Origin: Tupaia tana
Taxonomy: Eukaryota; Chordata; Mammalia; Scandentia; Tupaiidae
Direction: 5' to 3'
Length of the DNA stretch: 64,000 nt
NCBI GenBank assembly: GCA_026018925.1
Contig: JAKSZU010000011.1
Coordinates: 41,778,141-41,842,140, forward strand
Shown here: piece after piece, positions 1 to 10,400 of the stretch
How positions within the stretch are numbered: position 1 is the first letter of the stretch
How the letters are laid out: each line of letters begins with the position of its first letter
Program-made: the position numbers and the translations under genes
The notes under the pieces: model-generated
What the model saw: the letters and a program-made list of their open reading frames with translations, nothing else
Database searches by the model: none
Told to the model about the DNA's origin: nothing

Positions 1-24
1 TAAAATCAGAAAAGGAAGCACAGA

Positions 25-215
25 TCTGGAGTCGAACTCCATTTCAAAGCCTTGCACCATCACTAGCTAAGCTCTCTGGCATTTGAGCAAATTACTTCCC
101 TCTCTGTGCCTCAAGTAATAATGATAGTCCTAATTTACAGGGTGGCCGTGAGGATCAAATGAGCTCATTCACGTACAGCTCTTAGTGCAGTACCTGGCAA
201 CAAGTCGAGAGTAGT
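25..215 (+). repeat. MIR-like ancient SINE
   Basis: Resembles the MIR body: a TTTGAGCAAATTACTTCCCTC segment, a CTCTGTGCCTCA motif and GAGGATCAAATGAG, ending with a TACCTGGCAA-type tail. Confidence 0.6.
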
Positions 216-291
216 AGAGAGCAGAGAGTTGTAGTAGGAGTAGTAATTAAAGGTCCTCAGAAAGCATGAACAGATTCAAGAGTGAATTTAT

Positions 292-507
292 AGTCCAGCA
301 GGTGGCATGGTGCTTAAGGTGCTGGACTCCCACATGGCCAAGCATGGTTTGAGTCCCAGAACTGGCGGCCTCCTTTCTCACTTTCCCTCTCTTGCTCTCT
401 GTTTCTCTGGTCAAATTGAAAACAAAAACAAAAACAAAAACAAAAAAAAACAGTGATGATAAATTAAATGAATGTTTAAAAAATAGTAATAAAAAATACT
501 TTTTTAA
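292..507 (+). mobile_element. tSINE-S copy
   Basis: tRNA-like head, CT-rich stretch and GGTCAAATTGAAAAC tail. Near-perfect flanking duplication of AAGAGTGAATTTA (279-291) and AAGAGTGAATTCA (508-520). Confidence 0.85.
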
Positions 508-593
508 AAGAGTGAATTCATGACTGAATTTCAAACCTTCTGTTCATCCTTTGTTCCAGATCTCATTTCCTGATAAATTAGAATTATTATTAT

Positions 594-625
594 TTTTAAA
601 GTTTGCTACAGGTGTACTTGCTGGC

Positions 626-679
<54 letters not shown>

Positions 680-870
680 AAGTGAGAAATTACCCCAGGG
701 GGGATGGCCATGCCACAATCACTTCCCTTCTCTTGCATTCTCCTCTCAGAATTTTGGGCGTGCATGCACACGTCTGGCATGTTCTTCAAGCTGCCAGGTC
801 CAGGGCTCAAAGCACACAGTAGGCCATGTGAGATCCAGCCACCTTAACCACCACACCACCTGCTGGCCCC
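594..870 (-). mobile_element. tSINE-L copy with expanded (GA)n
   Basis: Reverse-oriented head ends TGCTGGCCCC at 861-870. The CT-rich box of the body has expanded to an uninterrupted GA microsatellite at about 631-676. Confidence 0.85.
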
Positions 871-904
871 AAGGCATCACTATTTAATCAGCTGGAAACC
901 TGGG

Positions 905-1185
905 TGTTACTCTTGTTTCCTGACCTAAGATTCATTGAGTGTTTACCATATCCAGGCTTTACACATAGCCATTCATCCACTTCACAGAACAACCCTGCCA
1001 AGTAGGTGCTGTTACCATCCTTATTTCACAGATTAGAACCTGAGACACAAGAAGGCTTAGTAACTCATCCAAGGTGACATGCACAGCAAAGCTGGCCTAC
1101 AGACCCAGGCAGTCTGGCTTCCACCCCCATGCTCACGACCACAGTGCCACATGCCATACTGCTCCTGTTGTAATGCACCTCACAT
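905..1185 (-). repeat. MIR-like fragment
   Basis: ATTCATTGAGTGTTTACC, ACAGATTAGAACCTGAGAC and ACTCATCCAAGGTGACA segments follow the MIR consensus in the usual order. Confidence 0.55.
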
Positions 1186-1302
1186 TCTATTGCCTGCCCT
1201 GTCTCATCAGCCATACTATGTTCCTTAAGTCAGGGACTGTGATTGGTTGGCAATAACATCCTCAATGACTAGAACAGTGCCTGACAAAACATGCATGTAT
1301 TC

Positions 1303-1566
1303 TTTTTTTTTTTTTTTTTTTTTTTTTGAGCGGTATTTTGCTATAGGGCACACGTGTGCTCGCTGGAGAGACAGAGAGACAGAGACAGAAAAGGAGAAAT
1401 CAACCCCCCCCCCCCCCAAAGGGGGATGGCCACACCGCAATCCCTTCTCCTTTTAGTCTCCTCTTAGGATTTTGGACGTGATTTTAAGTTGCCGTGTCCG
1501 GGACTCAAACGGCAGTTGACTATGTGGGAGTCCAACAAACTAACTATTACACCATCTGCTGTTCCC
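1303..1566 (-). mobile_element. tSINE-L copy
   Basis: Poly(T) start, GCTATAGGGCACACG, body hairpin degraded to a C-run, and head ending CTGCTGTTCCC. Flanked by CATGTATTCT repeats. Confidence 0.85.
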
Positions 1567-1726
1567 AAAACATGTATTCTTAATACATGCCATAATTTAA
1601 GTAATTCTATAGAGACAAGACAAAGTACAGGTAAATATACTTTGGAAATGGTAAAGGAAGTAATAGAACGTCCTCCAAGTTACATTTAGCTAAAGCCAGA
1701 ATTAGAGATTTTGTTTGTAGGGAAAG

Positions 1727-2070
1727 TTTTTTTTTTTTTTTTTTTTTTTTTTTTCAATCCGAGGATAACAACCAGAAGATTGAAGTCAGAAATAGAGATC
1801 AAGATAAAAAAAAAATACACACACACACACACACAATTTAATCACCAAAGAGACAGAATGACAGTGAGAGAGAGACAGCATCCCCCAATGGGGCATGTCA
1901 TACTACAATCCCTTCTCCTTCATTTCTCCATCCTGTGGGGATTTGGGGCATGCACGCACACACATGTGCATGGTATGTTTTTCAAGCCATCAGGACTGGA
2001 ATTCAGACTGTGGTCAGCCATCAGCCATGTAGCATCCCGCTCCCTTAACTACTAGGCTAGTGGCTGGCAC
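1727..2070 (-). mobile_element. Diverged tSINE-L copy with (CA)n
   Basis: The T-run is followed by sequence with an ACACAC microsatellite (about 1817-1836) and then a recognisable reverse SINE body and head ending TGGCTGGCAC. The 5' 90 bp are not typical and may be a separate fragment. Confidence 0.6.
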
Positions 2071-2111
2071 AAGAAGATTTGTTTAATACTTTTCAAAAAA
2101 GTTTATTTAGT

Positions 2112-2215
2112 TGGGGTCAGCCAATGGCCATCCCTCCTGGGGAGTGGTTTCTCACTTTCCTTTTCTCTGTTGCTCTCTGGTGAACACAGGTGCCCTATGG
2201 GAAATACCTTAAAAA
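2112..2215 (+). mobile_element. 5'-truncated tSINE-L fragment
   Basis: Only the body 3' half remains (CCATCCCTCCTGGGGAGTGGTTTCTCAC onward in part) with a CCTATGGGAAATACCTTAAAAAA end. Confidence 0.65.
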
Positions 2216-2461
2216 ATTGTTTTAAGTTTATTTACTTTATGTATGATAAAGAGCATGTGCATATATGTGTGGGCAGAGAGAGACAGGCACCTTTGACAGG
2301 GTCTCGTCACACTGCAACCCCTTCCCCCCAGCCCTCCAGCTCATTAAGATCTTGGGAATCCAAGTGCCCAGTATCTTCCAGGTCTACCAGGGATCCAAAT
2401 CTGCCATGTGGCTTCCAGTACTGTAGTTTAGCATGCTACCACCTCTGCCACCTAGACTAGG
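2216..2461 (-). mobile_element. Old diverged tSINE copy
   Basis: Reverse orientation, with GCAGAGAGAGACAGG and CACACTGCAACCCCTTC motifs of the body. The head is badly degraded. Confidence 0.55.
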
Positions 2462-2587
2462 CCAAGAAAATATTAATATTCATCGATTTAACAAATATCA
2501 GTAACATCGAGTTATTGTAGGGGACTTGCTATAATCCTTTTAAGAAAGGAACATTTGGCAAATAAACTCTCATAAAGAAAACTCATA

Positions 2588-2830
2588 GGGCCAGCCCATA
2601 GTGCAGCTGTTAAGCTCTGTGCTCATGCAACTGCACCCCATATGGCCAACTGTGCTTCAAGTCCCAATATGCCAGGCACATGTGTGTGCAAGCCCCAAAT
2701 CCTGACAGGATGGAGAAATGAAGGAAAAAGGATGTGATGTAACCACACCCCATGGCGGGGAGTCTTTCTTTCTCTCTGTCTCTCTCTCTCTCCTGCAAGC
2801 ACACACACCCTTTACAAATAACAGAAAACT
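2588..2830 (+). mobile_element. Old tSINE-L variant
   Basis: Head GGGCCAGCCCATAGTGCAGC differs from the main families, and the body reads AAATCCTGACAGGATGGAG. Likely an older subfamily. Confidence 0.65.
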
Positions 2831-2899
2831 CATAGATGTCACTACCTACTCCCATGTTACTCAGATGGCGTTAAAGGGCCCAATTCCAGAGCCATGTGC

Positions 2900-3965
2900 C
2901 TAAGCTTCAGATGGTGTGTCATGCTAGATTTGCAAATTAAAATTTAAATTGGGAGAACAAATACAAATGTAAACTCAAGCAGAGTTCCAATTTGCCCTGG
3001 GGGTCAGTTTAAGTGAGCAGTCAGTTTATATTCAGCACCCCCTGATGTGCGCTACTGTGTGAATTACTGTATCATAATAAACAAATCGACATTGGTTTTC
3101 CTTAAACGGTAGCAAGAAAAATGCTTGCTGTGCAGCCCCTGGCAGCCCCAAGTGACGGAAATGAAAACTCCATGCCTAAATTTGTCCCTTCCTATTTCAT
3201 CTCCTCTCTTTGTTCAGGCCTTCCTTCCCTTTCTCCCCAGGGCTATTTCCTTAATCCTTCTGACCCAATCTGCAAAATTCCATCCTGTGCCACCTCTCCA
3301 AGGCACCTGGGCGAAGCAAAACAATTTTTTTCCCCCCCACTAGGCAGTAAAACAGTGCCAACTAAGGGCTGAGCCTTATTAGATTAGGCAAGGAGTTGGG
3401 CAAAATGTTGTCCATATAAACCATAGCCCTCCTCCCTAACCCTCCAGCGCCTGGGATCAAGACCAGGATAACCCCAAAGCCTCTTTGGTGTTATTCCGTT
3501 CTTTTCCCTTTATATGGCCTTCCTGAAGAGTAATTATTATTTACAAGCAGTAATAAATTACAGTTTATAAACTGTAAGCACAATATAGATATTTTTCCTG
3601 AAAGCCAAGTCAGAAGAACTCCCTGTCTAAAATGAGATGTAAAACAATGGAAATAAATATTCTAACTGAATGGTCCCAAGCACTGTCACAAGAAAAAAGA
3701 GCCTTGTAATCCAACCTCTGCAATAATGGGCATATTATAGTAGGATTGTTTTCAACCCATTTCCCCATCCTGCTGGGCAAGAATGGGTTCAGATAAGGAA
3801 AAGAGCCAACCAAATGGGGGGGGGGGGGGCAGCCCACCAATTATTTTTGATGCCTGGTAAACAGCCTGCGCCAGAGGATAAGGTTTTTCTGGCTCTTAGA
3901 TATGCTTTTTTTCCCCTCTTTTCATGTGTCTGTCCTCCTCCCTTGAAGCTGCGGGGTGGGAAGGT
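2900..3965. other. Intergenic sequence upstream of ANKRD40
   Basis: No SINE and no recognisable gene. A 13-base G run lies at about 3818-3830. The stretch 3845-4015 is pyrimidine- and AT-rich, leading into the promoter. Confidence 0.5.
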
Positions 3966-3975
3966 CTAAAAATAG
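3966..3975 (+). promoter_or_regulatory. Perfect MEF2-type site upstream of ANKRD40
   Basis: CTAAAAATAG fits the MEF2 consensus CTA(A/T)4TAG exactly. It lies just upstream of the CpG island and is followed at 3980-3986 by TGAATCA, one base off an AP-1 site. A short motif like this can occur by chance. Confidence 0.4.
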
Positions 3976-4258
3976 TCAATGAATCACGGCAGATAATATT
4001 GTGCAGTAGTTACATAAACAGCCAGCCCCGGCTCCGAGGCCGTGGGTCGGAACGGAAAATATCTAGGTCACGGTTGTCACACTGAATAGGGTCCCCCGGA
4101 GCCGGCCATTGGGAGGCGCGGCCGGGGAGAAGGCCTGGGCCTGTGGGCCGGGAGCAGCAGGGGAGCGCGGGCGGGCGTCCGGCGGGAGGAAGCAGAAGCC
4201 CCGGGCCGGGAGCGGGCGGCGGCGCGAGCAGGACCGGCGAGCCCCGAGCTCACTCCCC

Positions 4259-4297
4259 ATGGCCGGGAGCGGGCCGCGGCGGCGGTGGAGGCGCTGA
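4259..4297 (+). other. Possible 12-codon upstream ORF in the ANKRD40 leader
   Basis: An ATG with G at +4 opens a 12-residue frame that ends in TGA at 4295-4297, 59 bp before the ANKRD40 start codon. It matters only if transcription starts upstream of 4259, which is likely but not shown. Confidence 0.35.
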
Positions 4298-4356
4298 CAG
4301 GCCCGGGGCGGGGCGGGGCGGGCAGGCCGGGGCGGGGGCCTGAGGCCGAGGGGAAG

Positions 4357-4490
4357 ATGAGCGCCCTCCTAGAGCAGAAGGAGCAGCAGGAGAGGCTGCG
4401 GGAGGCCGCGGCCTTGGGGGACATTCGGGAGGTGCAGAAACTGGTGGAGAGCGGGGTGGATGTGAACTCCCAAAATGAGGTCAACGGCTG
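4357..4490 (+). CDS. ANKRD40: ANKRD40 coding exon 1
   Basis: Encodes residues 1-44 and two bases of Trp45. It covers the first ankyrin repeat (REAAALGDIREVQKLVESGVDVNSQ is too long to give whole; the core is GDIREVQKLVESGVDVNS). The donor at 4491 is a consensus GTAAGT. Confidence 0.95.
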
Positions 4491-7400
4491 GTAAGTGGGG
4501 AGCGGGGGAGGCCTAGGGTCAGCGCAGCCGGCCCGGGGCGTGGGGCCATCGGCCACGACCTGGGTCCAGCGCTGTCCCCTGGACGCCCGGCCCGGGGGAG
4601 GCCAGGCGCCTCGAGCCTCCGACGTTGCGCTCTCGAGGCCAGCCTTGGCCCTCCTGCCTCATGAAGTCAGGAGCGCGTCCTGCCCAAATCCCTGCCCACG
4701 TGGTTCACCCGGGCAGCGCCCACCCGTACTCTGGCGCCCCCACCGTCCCCCCTTGGTCGCACCCCCTGGCTAACTTGGCCAGAACGGTGCTGGAGGCTCT
4801 GATTCTCAGCGACTATGCGTTGGAGCTCACCCCGGTTTGAGTGTTGAAATGTTTTGCTGTCTGTGCATCAGAATCTGAAAAACAACACTTCGCGCAGAGC
4901 TAAAACCCAAAGGCCACTGAGCAAATACGAATCTTATAAACTAGCACGATTTCTTTAGCCAAGACCAGAAAAAAACTGAAACCAAATGAAACCACACACA
5001 ATTGCACCCTTATTCTGCTTCTCCGGAGTCTCCCTGCAGCAATGATAAGCTGCCGCCCACAGCTGCCTGTTGAGGGAAGGTTTGTTTAGCCTGTAGTGTT
5101 TTTTGCTTTGTTTTCTTGTTACAATTAAAAATTTAGAAAATTTCATCCGAGGCTTTAAGATGTCTGCCTGCTGGTTGAATCCTTCACAATAAGTAAGGAG
5201 TCTCATTTTAAAATGTTGATGATCATCTTTAGTTTTAAGCTACAAAATGTGGGATTATCCTACCCTCCTTATTATATTTGATTGAAGTAATACCCAGCCT
5301 ATTTTGATACCTTGGACGTAAGGTGCATTTGCAGATATTTGATTTTTTTTTTTAAGTAGAATCTATTTTGGGACCAAAAGGGACAGTGGAGATAGGTTCA
5401 ACCCCAGAGAATAATGCCTTGCGACATATAACTATCAATCTAATCGGACCAAAGCCAAAATTTCCTGACTTCTTCAAAATCTACATCTTTTCCCTAAAGA
5501 AAATGACCTAGATAGTAGTCTGGAGGGCCAAGAAACAGGAGATGCTGCCTTCTTTATTTTGCTTAAAAGCGTTTGCAAACAAACTTGCTGTTGTGTGTGT
5601 TACCTTTTCCAAGCTTTTCTCTGTGACTCGCAAGCTGTGAATTACTGTTTTGGCACTGGGAGGCAGTGTTGTGTAGGGGACTGAGCCTGGTCTTTCCTGC
5701 AGGTTTTTTCCATTCCTTCCTAGTTGTGCAACCTTGCCCATGTCACTTCGTTTTCCAATTATGTCAGAAGAGTGCTGTGAGCATGAAATGAGACGGAGCC
5801 TAATAGAAATTGCTAACATTGATTGAGCTTACTCTGTAGCATAGATGTGGTTCTGTGTGTATTACACGTATTATCTTGTTCATAACTACTTAGGGGCAAA
5901 AGTATTGTTATTCTCTCCATTTTATGGACGAAGAAACGGAGGACTGATGTTTAAGTAATTTTCCTAATATCCACAATGCCCTCTCCAAGGGCATAGAATT
6001 GATAATAATTAGTAGATCTGGGAAATGAACCTTGCATCTGACCCCAAACCCTACCCTTCTAACCAAAATGCCCGCCACAGTGTAGGTATTCTGTAAATGT
6101 AAGGTGAATCTGAAGTAACCCGAACAAGCATCTCATAGATTTAATTGGGAAAGATGTTGAATATGAATCTCAAACTCAACATGTCCAAGATCAGATTTCG
6201 GTCTCCCTTCAGCTCCCTACCACTCCAAGGCTGCTCGTCTGACTCTTCTTTTCAGCCTCTCAGGTTCTCAGGCAGAACTCTAGGCATCCTCCTTGTCTTC
6301 TGTCTTTACCTCACTTTTTTTTTTTTTGCTATAGGGCATGTGCCCTCACCAGAAAGAGAGAGAGAGAGAGACAGAGAGAGAGAGAGAGATCACCCCCCAG
6401 GGGGTGTAGCCACACCACAGTCCCTTCTTCTCCATTCTCCTCTTGGGATCTTGGGCACGCACGCACACGCACAGGGGCCCGGCGTGCCGGCCCGGGACTC
6501 GAACCACGGTCAACTACATGGGAGTCCAGCAACATAGCCATTACGCTAACTGGTGGTCCCTTTCCCTCACATCTTACTGTCTAATTAATGTGCCATTTCT
6601 GGCAGCTCCACCTTTAGATACAGTGAGAGTCTGACCACTTCTCACCAGCTCCTCCTACACTTTCTGGTACAAAGCCACCATCATTTCTCTCACCTGGATT
6701 AACGCAGTAGCCTCCTGGCTGCCGTATTCTACCCTCTACCCTACACAGCACAGTGACCAGACAGATCCTGAATTATAACTTAGATCATTTCACTGTGCTC
6801 AAACCCTCTAATGGCGCCCACTCTGAGTAAAAGCCTCTAGGGCCCTACAGCTTCTGCTCCTGTCCCTTGGTCCTCCTTACCTCCATGCCTCCTCTCTTGG
6901 GGTTTGAACACTTTCTTACCTCTTTCTGCTCCCTAGGTTCCTTGCTTTTCTGGAATACCAGGCACAGTCCTGATGCAAGATGTTTGTGTTTTGTTTTCCC
7001 TCTGTCTCAAATGCTTCCCCCAGCCCCCCAGATACCACATGGTTTGTTCCCTCACCTCCTCCTCACCTCCTTTAGAGCTTAGCTTAAATGTCACCTACTT
7101 GGTAAAGCCTTTTCTTGGTCCTCAATTTAAAATTGCACAGTACTTCTCTCCATCTTCTGGCATTCCTTAATCCCTCTCTTAATTGTGCCTGTAACACTTT
7201 TTCAAAAGTTTTTATTTATTTCTTTCATGTGAGACAAAGAGAAGGAGAGAGTTATCCCAAGAGGGTCTTCATGCCACAGCCCACCCCCATTCTCAGCCAG
7301 CCCAGATCATGGACATGTGCACATGCCCTTTGTGTACAGGGATTCCCAGGACACAAACCCAGGACCTCTCCCCATGGGTCCAGCTGCATGACTGCGATAC

Positions 7401-10400
7401 CACCTCCTGGCTCCATGCCTGTAATACTTAATCACCGCCAAGCGTAGTGTATGCATTACTTATTTACTTGCTAACTGCCTCAGTTTCCTCATCTGTAAAA
7501 TGGGGGAAATGTTGACAATAGTACTTACTCATGGGTTGTCTTTTTTTTTTTTTTTTTGCTATAGGGCATGTGCACTTGCCAGAAAGACAGAGAGACAGTG
7601 AGAAATCGCCCCCAGGGGGGATGGCCACACCGCAATCCCTTCTCCTCCATTCTCCTCTCAGGATCTTGGGCACGCACGCACACGTGCCCAGTGTGAGTTT
7701 AAGCCACCGGGTCCGGGACTTGAACAGCAGTAGACTACATGGGAGTTCAGCGACATAGCCTTTACGCTAACTGGTGGTCCCTCATGGGTTGTTTTAAGGA
7801 TGACATGAGTTAACATATGTAAAGTCTTTAGTACAACATCCAATATGTAAAGCATTATATCTGTGCTAACTGTTGTTACTATTATTATTTTAAAGAATTA
7901 TTTTATTTAACTTTATTTATTTATTTATTTATTTATTTTTAGTTTGACCAGAGAGGGACAGGGTGAAAAAGAGAAAGTGAGAAAGCAATCGCCAGGTCTG
8001 GGACTCGAACCACAGCCGGCCATGTGGGAATCAGCACCCTTAACCACTACGCCACCTGCCAGCCCCACTACTTTTATTATTAAGCAAGTTGCTGGGAAGT
8101 ATAATATAAGGTCACCCTCAAAAAACTTACTCTTCAACATAGAAAAGTGGAAGGGTGACTACTTTCAGTTCTCAGTTGCTCAGTAACTACGATTTCAGCA
8201 CTGATGAATGAGGCCCAGTTGATGAATGATGCCCGGTGCTTCTGGTCCGAAATACTTCCTAGCACTAATAGGACATTCTGACTGCAAATGTAAAGATGAA
8301 AGAGTTGGAGTTCAAAGATAGAGTTCCCACATTAATTGTAATCCAAGTGTCAGGCATATCTCAGCTTTAAGGAACAAGTATAATGGTTCACGAAGAATTT
8401 GAAAATACTGCCTGACTGCAATGGCTCTGAGTTATGGCTGCTCAGAGTCACATCGCTCTGGGCTGCAAATGATGATCATGAGGGCACAGGGCTGAGGGGA
8501 CGTGCTGTGTTGACTTAACCCCACTTTACATGGTAATGCTTTAGCTGGGTGATCTGTCCCAGAGTCTCTCAGACCCACCGGCAGTAAATTACCTCCTCCA
8601 TGCTCAAGTTTGCCAGAAACAGTGATTTACTACTAGCAAGTGAGCACTTTGTTCTCAAAAAAGGAGCATATTTTTCTCATAATGCTCCATTCATTTTTGA
8701 GTGCTCACTTATCATTAAAACTACTCACATTCAAGCCCATGTCATAGATGTCTACACACACACACTGTCGTTCTGTAGTTCGCCCAGAATCAGATAAATA
8801 TTCTACTCTGAGCAATGTCCAGCTTATCCTTAGTTCACTAATTCTGCGAATAATTAAGCACCTGTATGTGCTAAGACACTTCCTGATCTTCATGGAGCTT
8901 ATAGAAGTCTAAGGGGGACCAGCAGGTAGCATAGTGGTTAAGGCACTGGACTTCGACATGGTCGACTGCAATTCTAGTCTCAGATCTAGCAGCTTGAAAA
9001 TCATGCCGGCCCTATGTGTGTACATGACCCAAATCCTAGGAGGAGAATGAGGAGAAGGGACTGCTGTGTGGCCATCCTCCTGGGGCTGATTGCTCACTTT
9101 CCCTCTCACAGTTTCTCTTTGGCGATTGCATGTACCCTATGACAAAAACCTTAAAAAAAAAAGTCTAGATCAAGACTCTTAAAATATTTTCCCCAAGTTG
9201 GGAGGCATTTCTTCATAGAGTATGCCTTAAAAGCACTGGATAAAGGGCCAGCAGGTGGCATGGTGGTGAAAGTGCTGGATTCCCAATGGCCAACTGCGGT
9301 TTGTGTCCCAGACCCTATGGCTTGAAAATCACACCAGGCATGTGTTGTATGTATGCCCAAAATCCCAAGAAGAGAATGAAGAAGGGCTTGTTCACGGCCA
9401 CTGCCCCTGGGGTCTCTGACGAGTGCATATGTCCTTGGTACAAAAACAACAACCACAACGAAAACCTGGATAATAAAATTCTAATGAACTATATTGTAGA
9501 ATGTCACTCTGAAACAGCAGTGGAGTTAGCTGCTTCCAGGTAAACAATCTAGCTTTCTATTAAATCACTAACATTACGGTGCCCAGTGCAAACCAGCTTT
9601 TTTTCCTGGTATCGAATAAAATTTCCCAGGTTAATGACCTCTCACTATTGAACATATGCTGCATTCCTCACCATGTTTGTAGCTCTGAGGTTATTTATCT
9701 CAGTTCAGAAAACTGAATGAGGACTGTTAAAACGAGGGGTGGGGAGGACTAGCAGGTGGCGTGGTGGTTAAGGCACTGACACTCCCAGGTGGCTGATCAT
9801 GGTTCGAGTCCTGGACCTGGTGGCTTGCTTTCTCGCCTTCTCTCTCTCCCCCCCTCTCTCTCTGGTCAAATTAAAATAAGTGAATGAATAAATAAAAATA
9901 AATAATTATTTTAAAAAGAGGGGGAAAATACTTTCTTTCCATATATGCATTCAGCTTTGGCAACTAGGGATGAATTTAGTAGTTCCAAATACTTTAATTT
10001 CTGTTAAGATGCAACTTTTGCTGGCATGCTAATTACATTTCTACACAGTATTAAAATAATAACCCTTTGGAATGTACAGAATGAATTCCTATGATTAAAT
10101 AATTAGTTATACTTAAATGAGTCTGATATGTTAAGGAGTCTGCTCTCTAAAAATTTTGGACATTAATGTACATTTTTAAAGTGCTTTAGGGGTACCAGCA
10201 GATGGTGTAACAGTTATATTGCTGAACTCCCACATGGCCCACTGCAGTTCGAGTCCCGGATCTGGTGACTTGAAAAACGAAGTCAGGCGGGTGTGCATGC
10301 ATGCCCAAGATCCCAGGAGGAGAATGGAGAAGGGATTGTGGCATGCCCATCCCCCCAGGGGGTGATTTCTCACTTTCTCTTTCACTGTCTTTCTGTCAAG

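Larger units (their letters stand above)
4020..4760. promoter_or_regulatory. ANKRD40: CpG-island promoter of ANKRD40
   Basis: The stretch is very GC- and CpG-rich against AT-rich flanks. It holds an inverted CCAAT box (ATTGG at 4108-4112) and an array of GC boxes at about 4301-4340, just upstream of the ATG. There is no TATA box at a plausible distance, so dispersed initiation is likely. The transcription start site cannot be fixed from sequence. Confidence 0.8.

Noticed and set aside
4077-4556. 159-codon open frame on the - strand over the CpG island
   Set aside because: GC-rich sequence leaves few stops; composition is Pro/Arg/Ala/Ser rich with no domain and it overlaps ANKRD40 exon 1 antisense.
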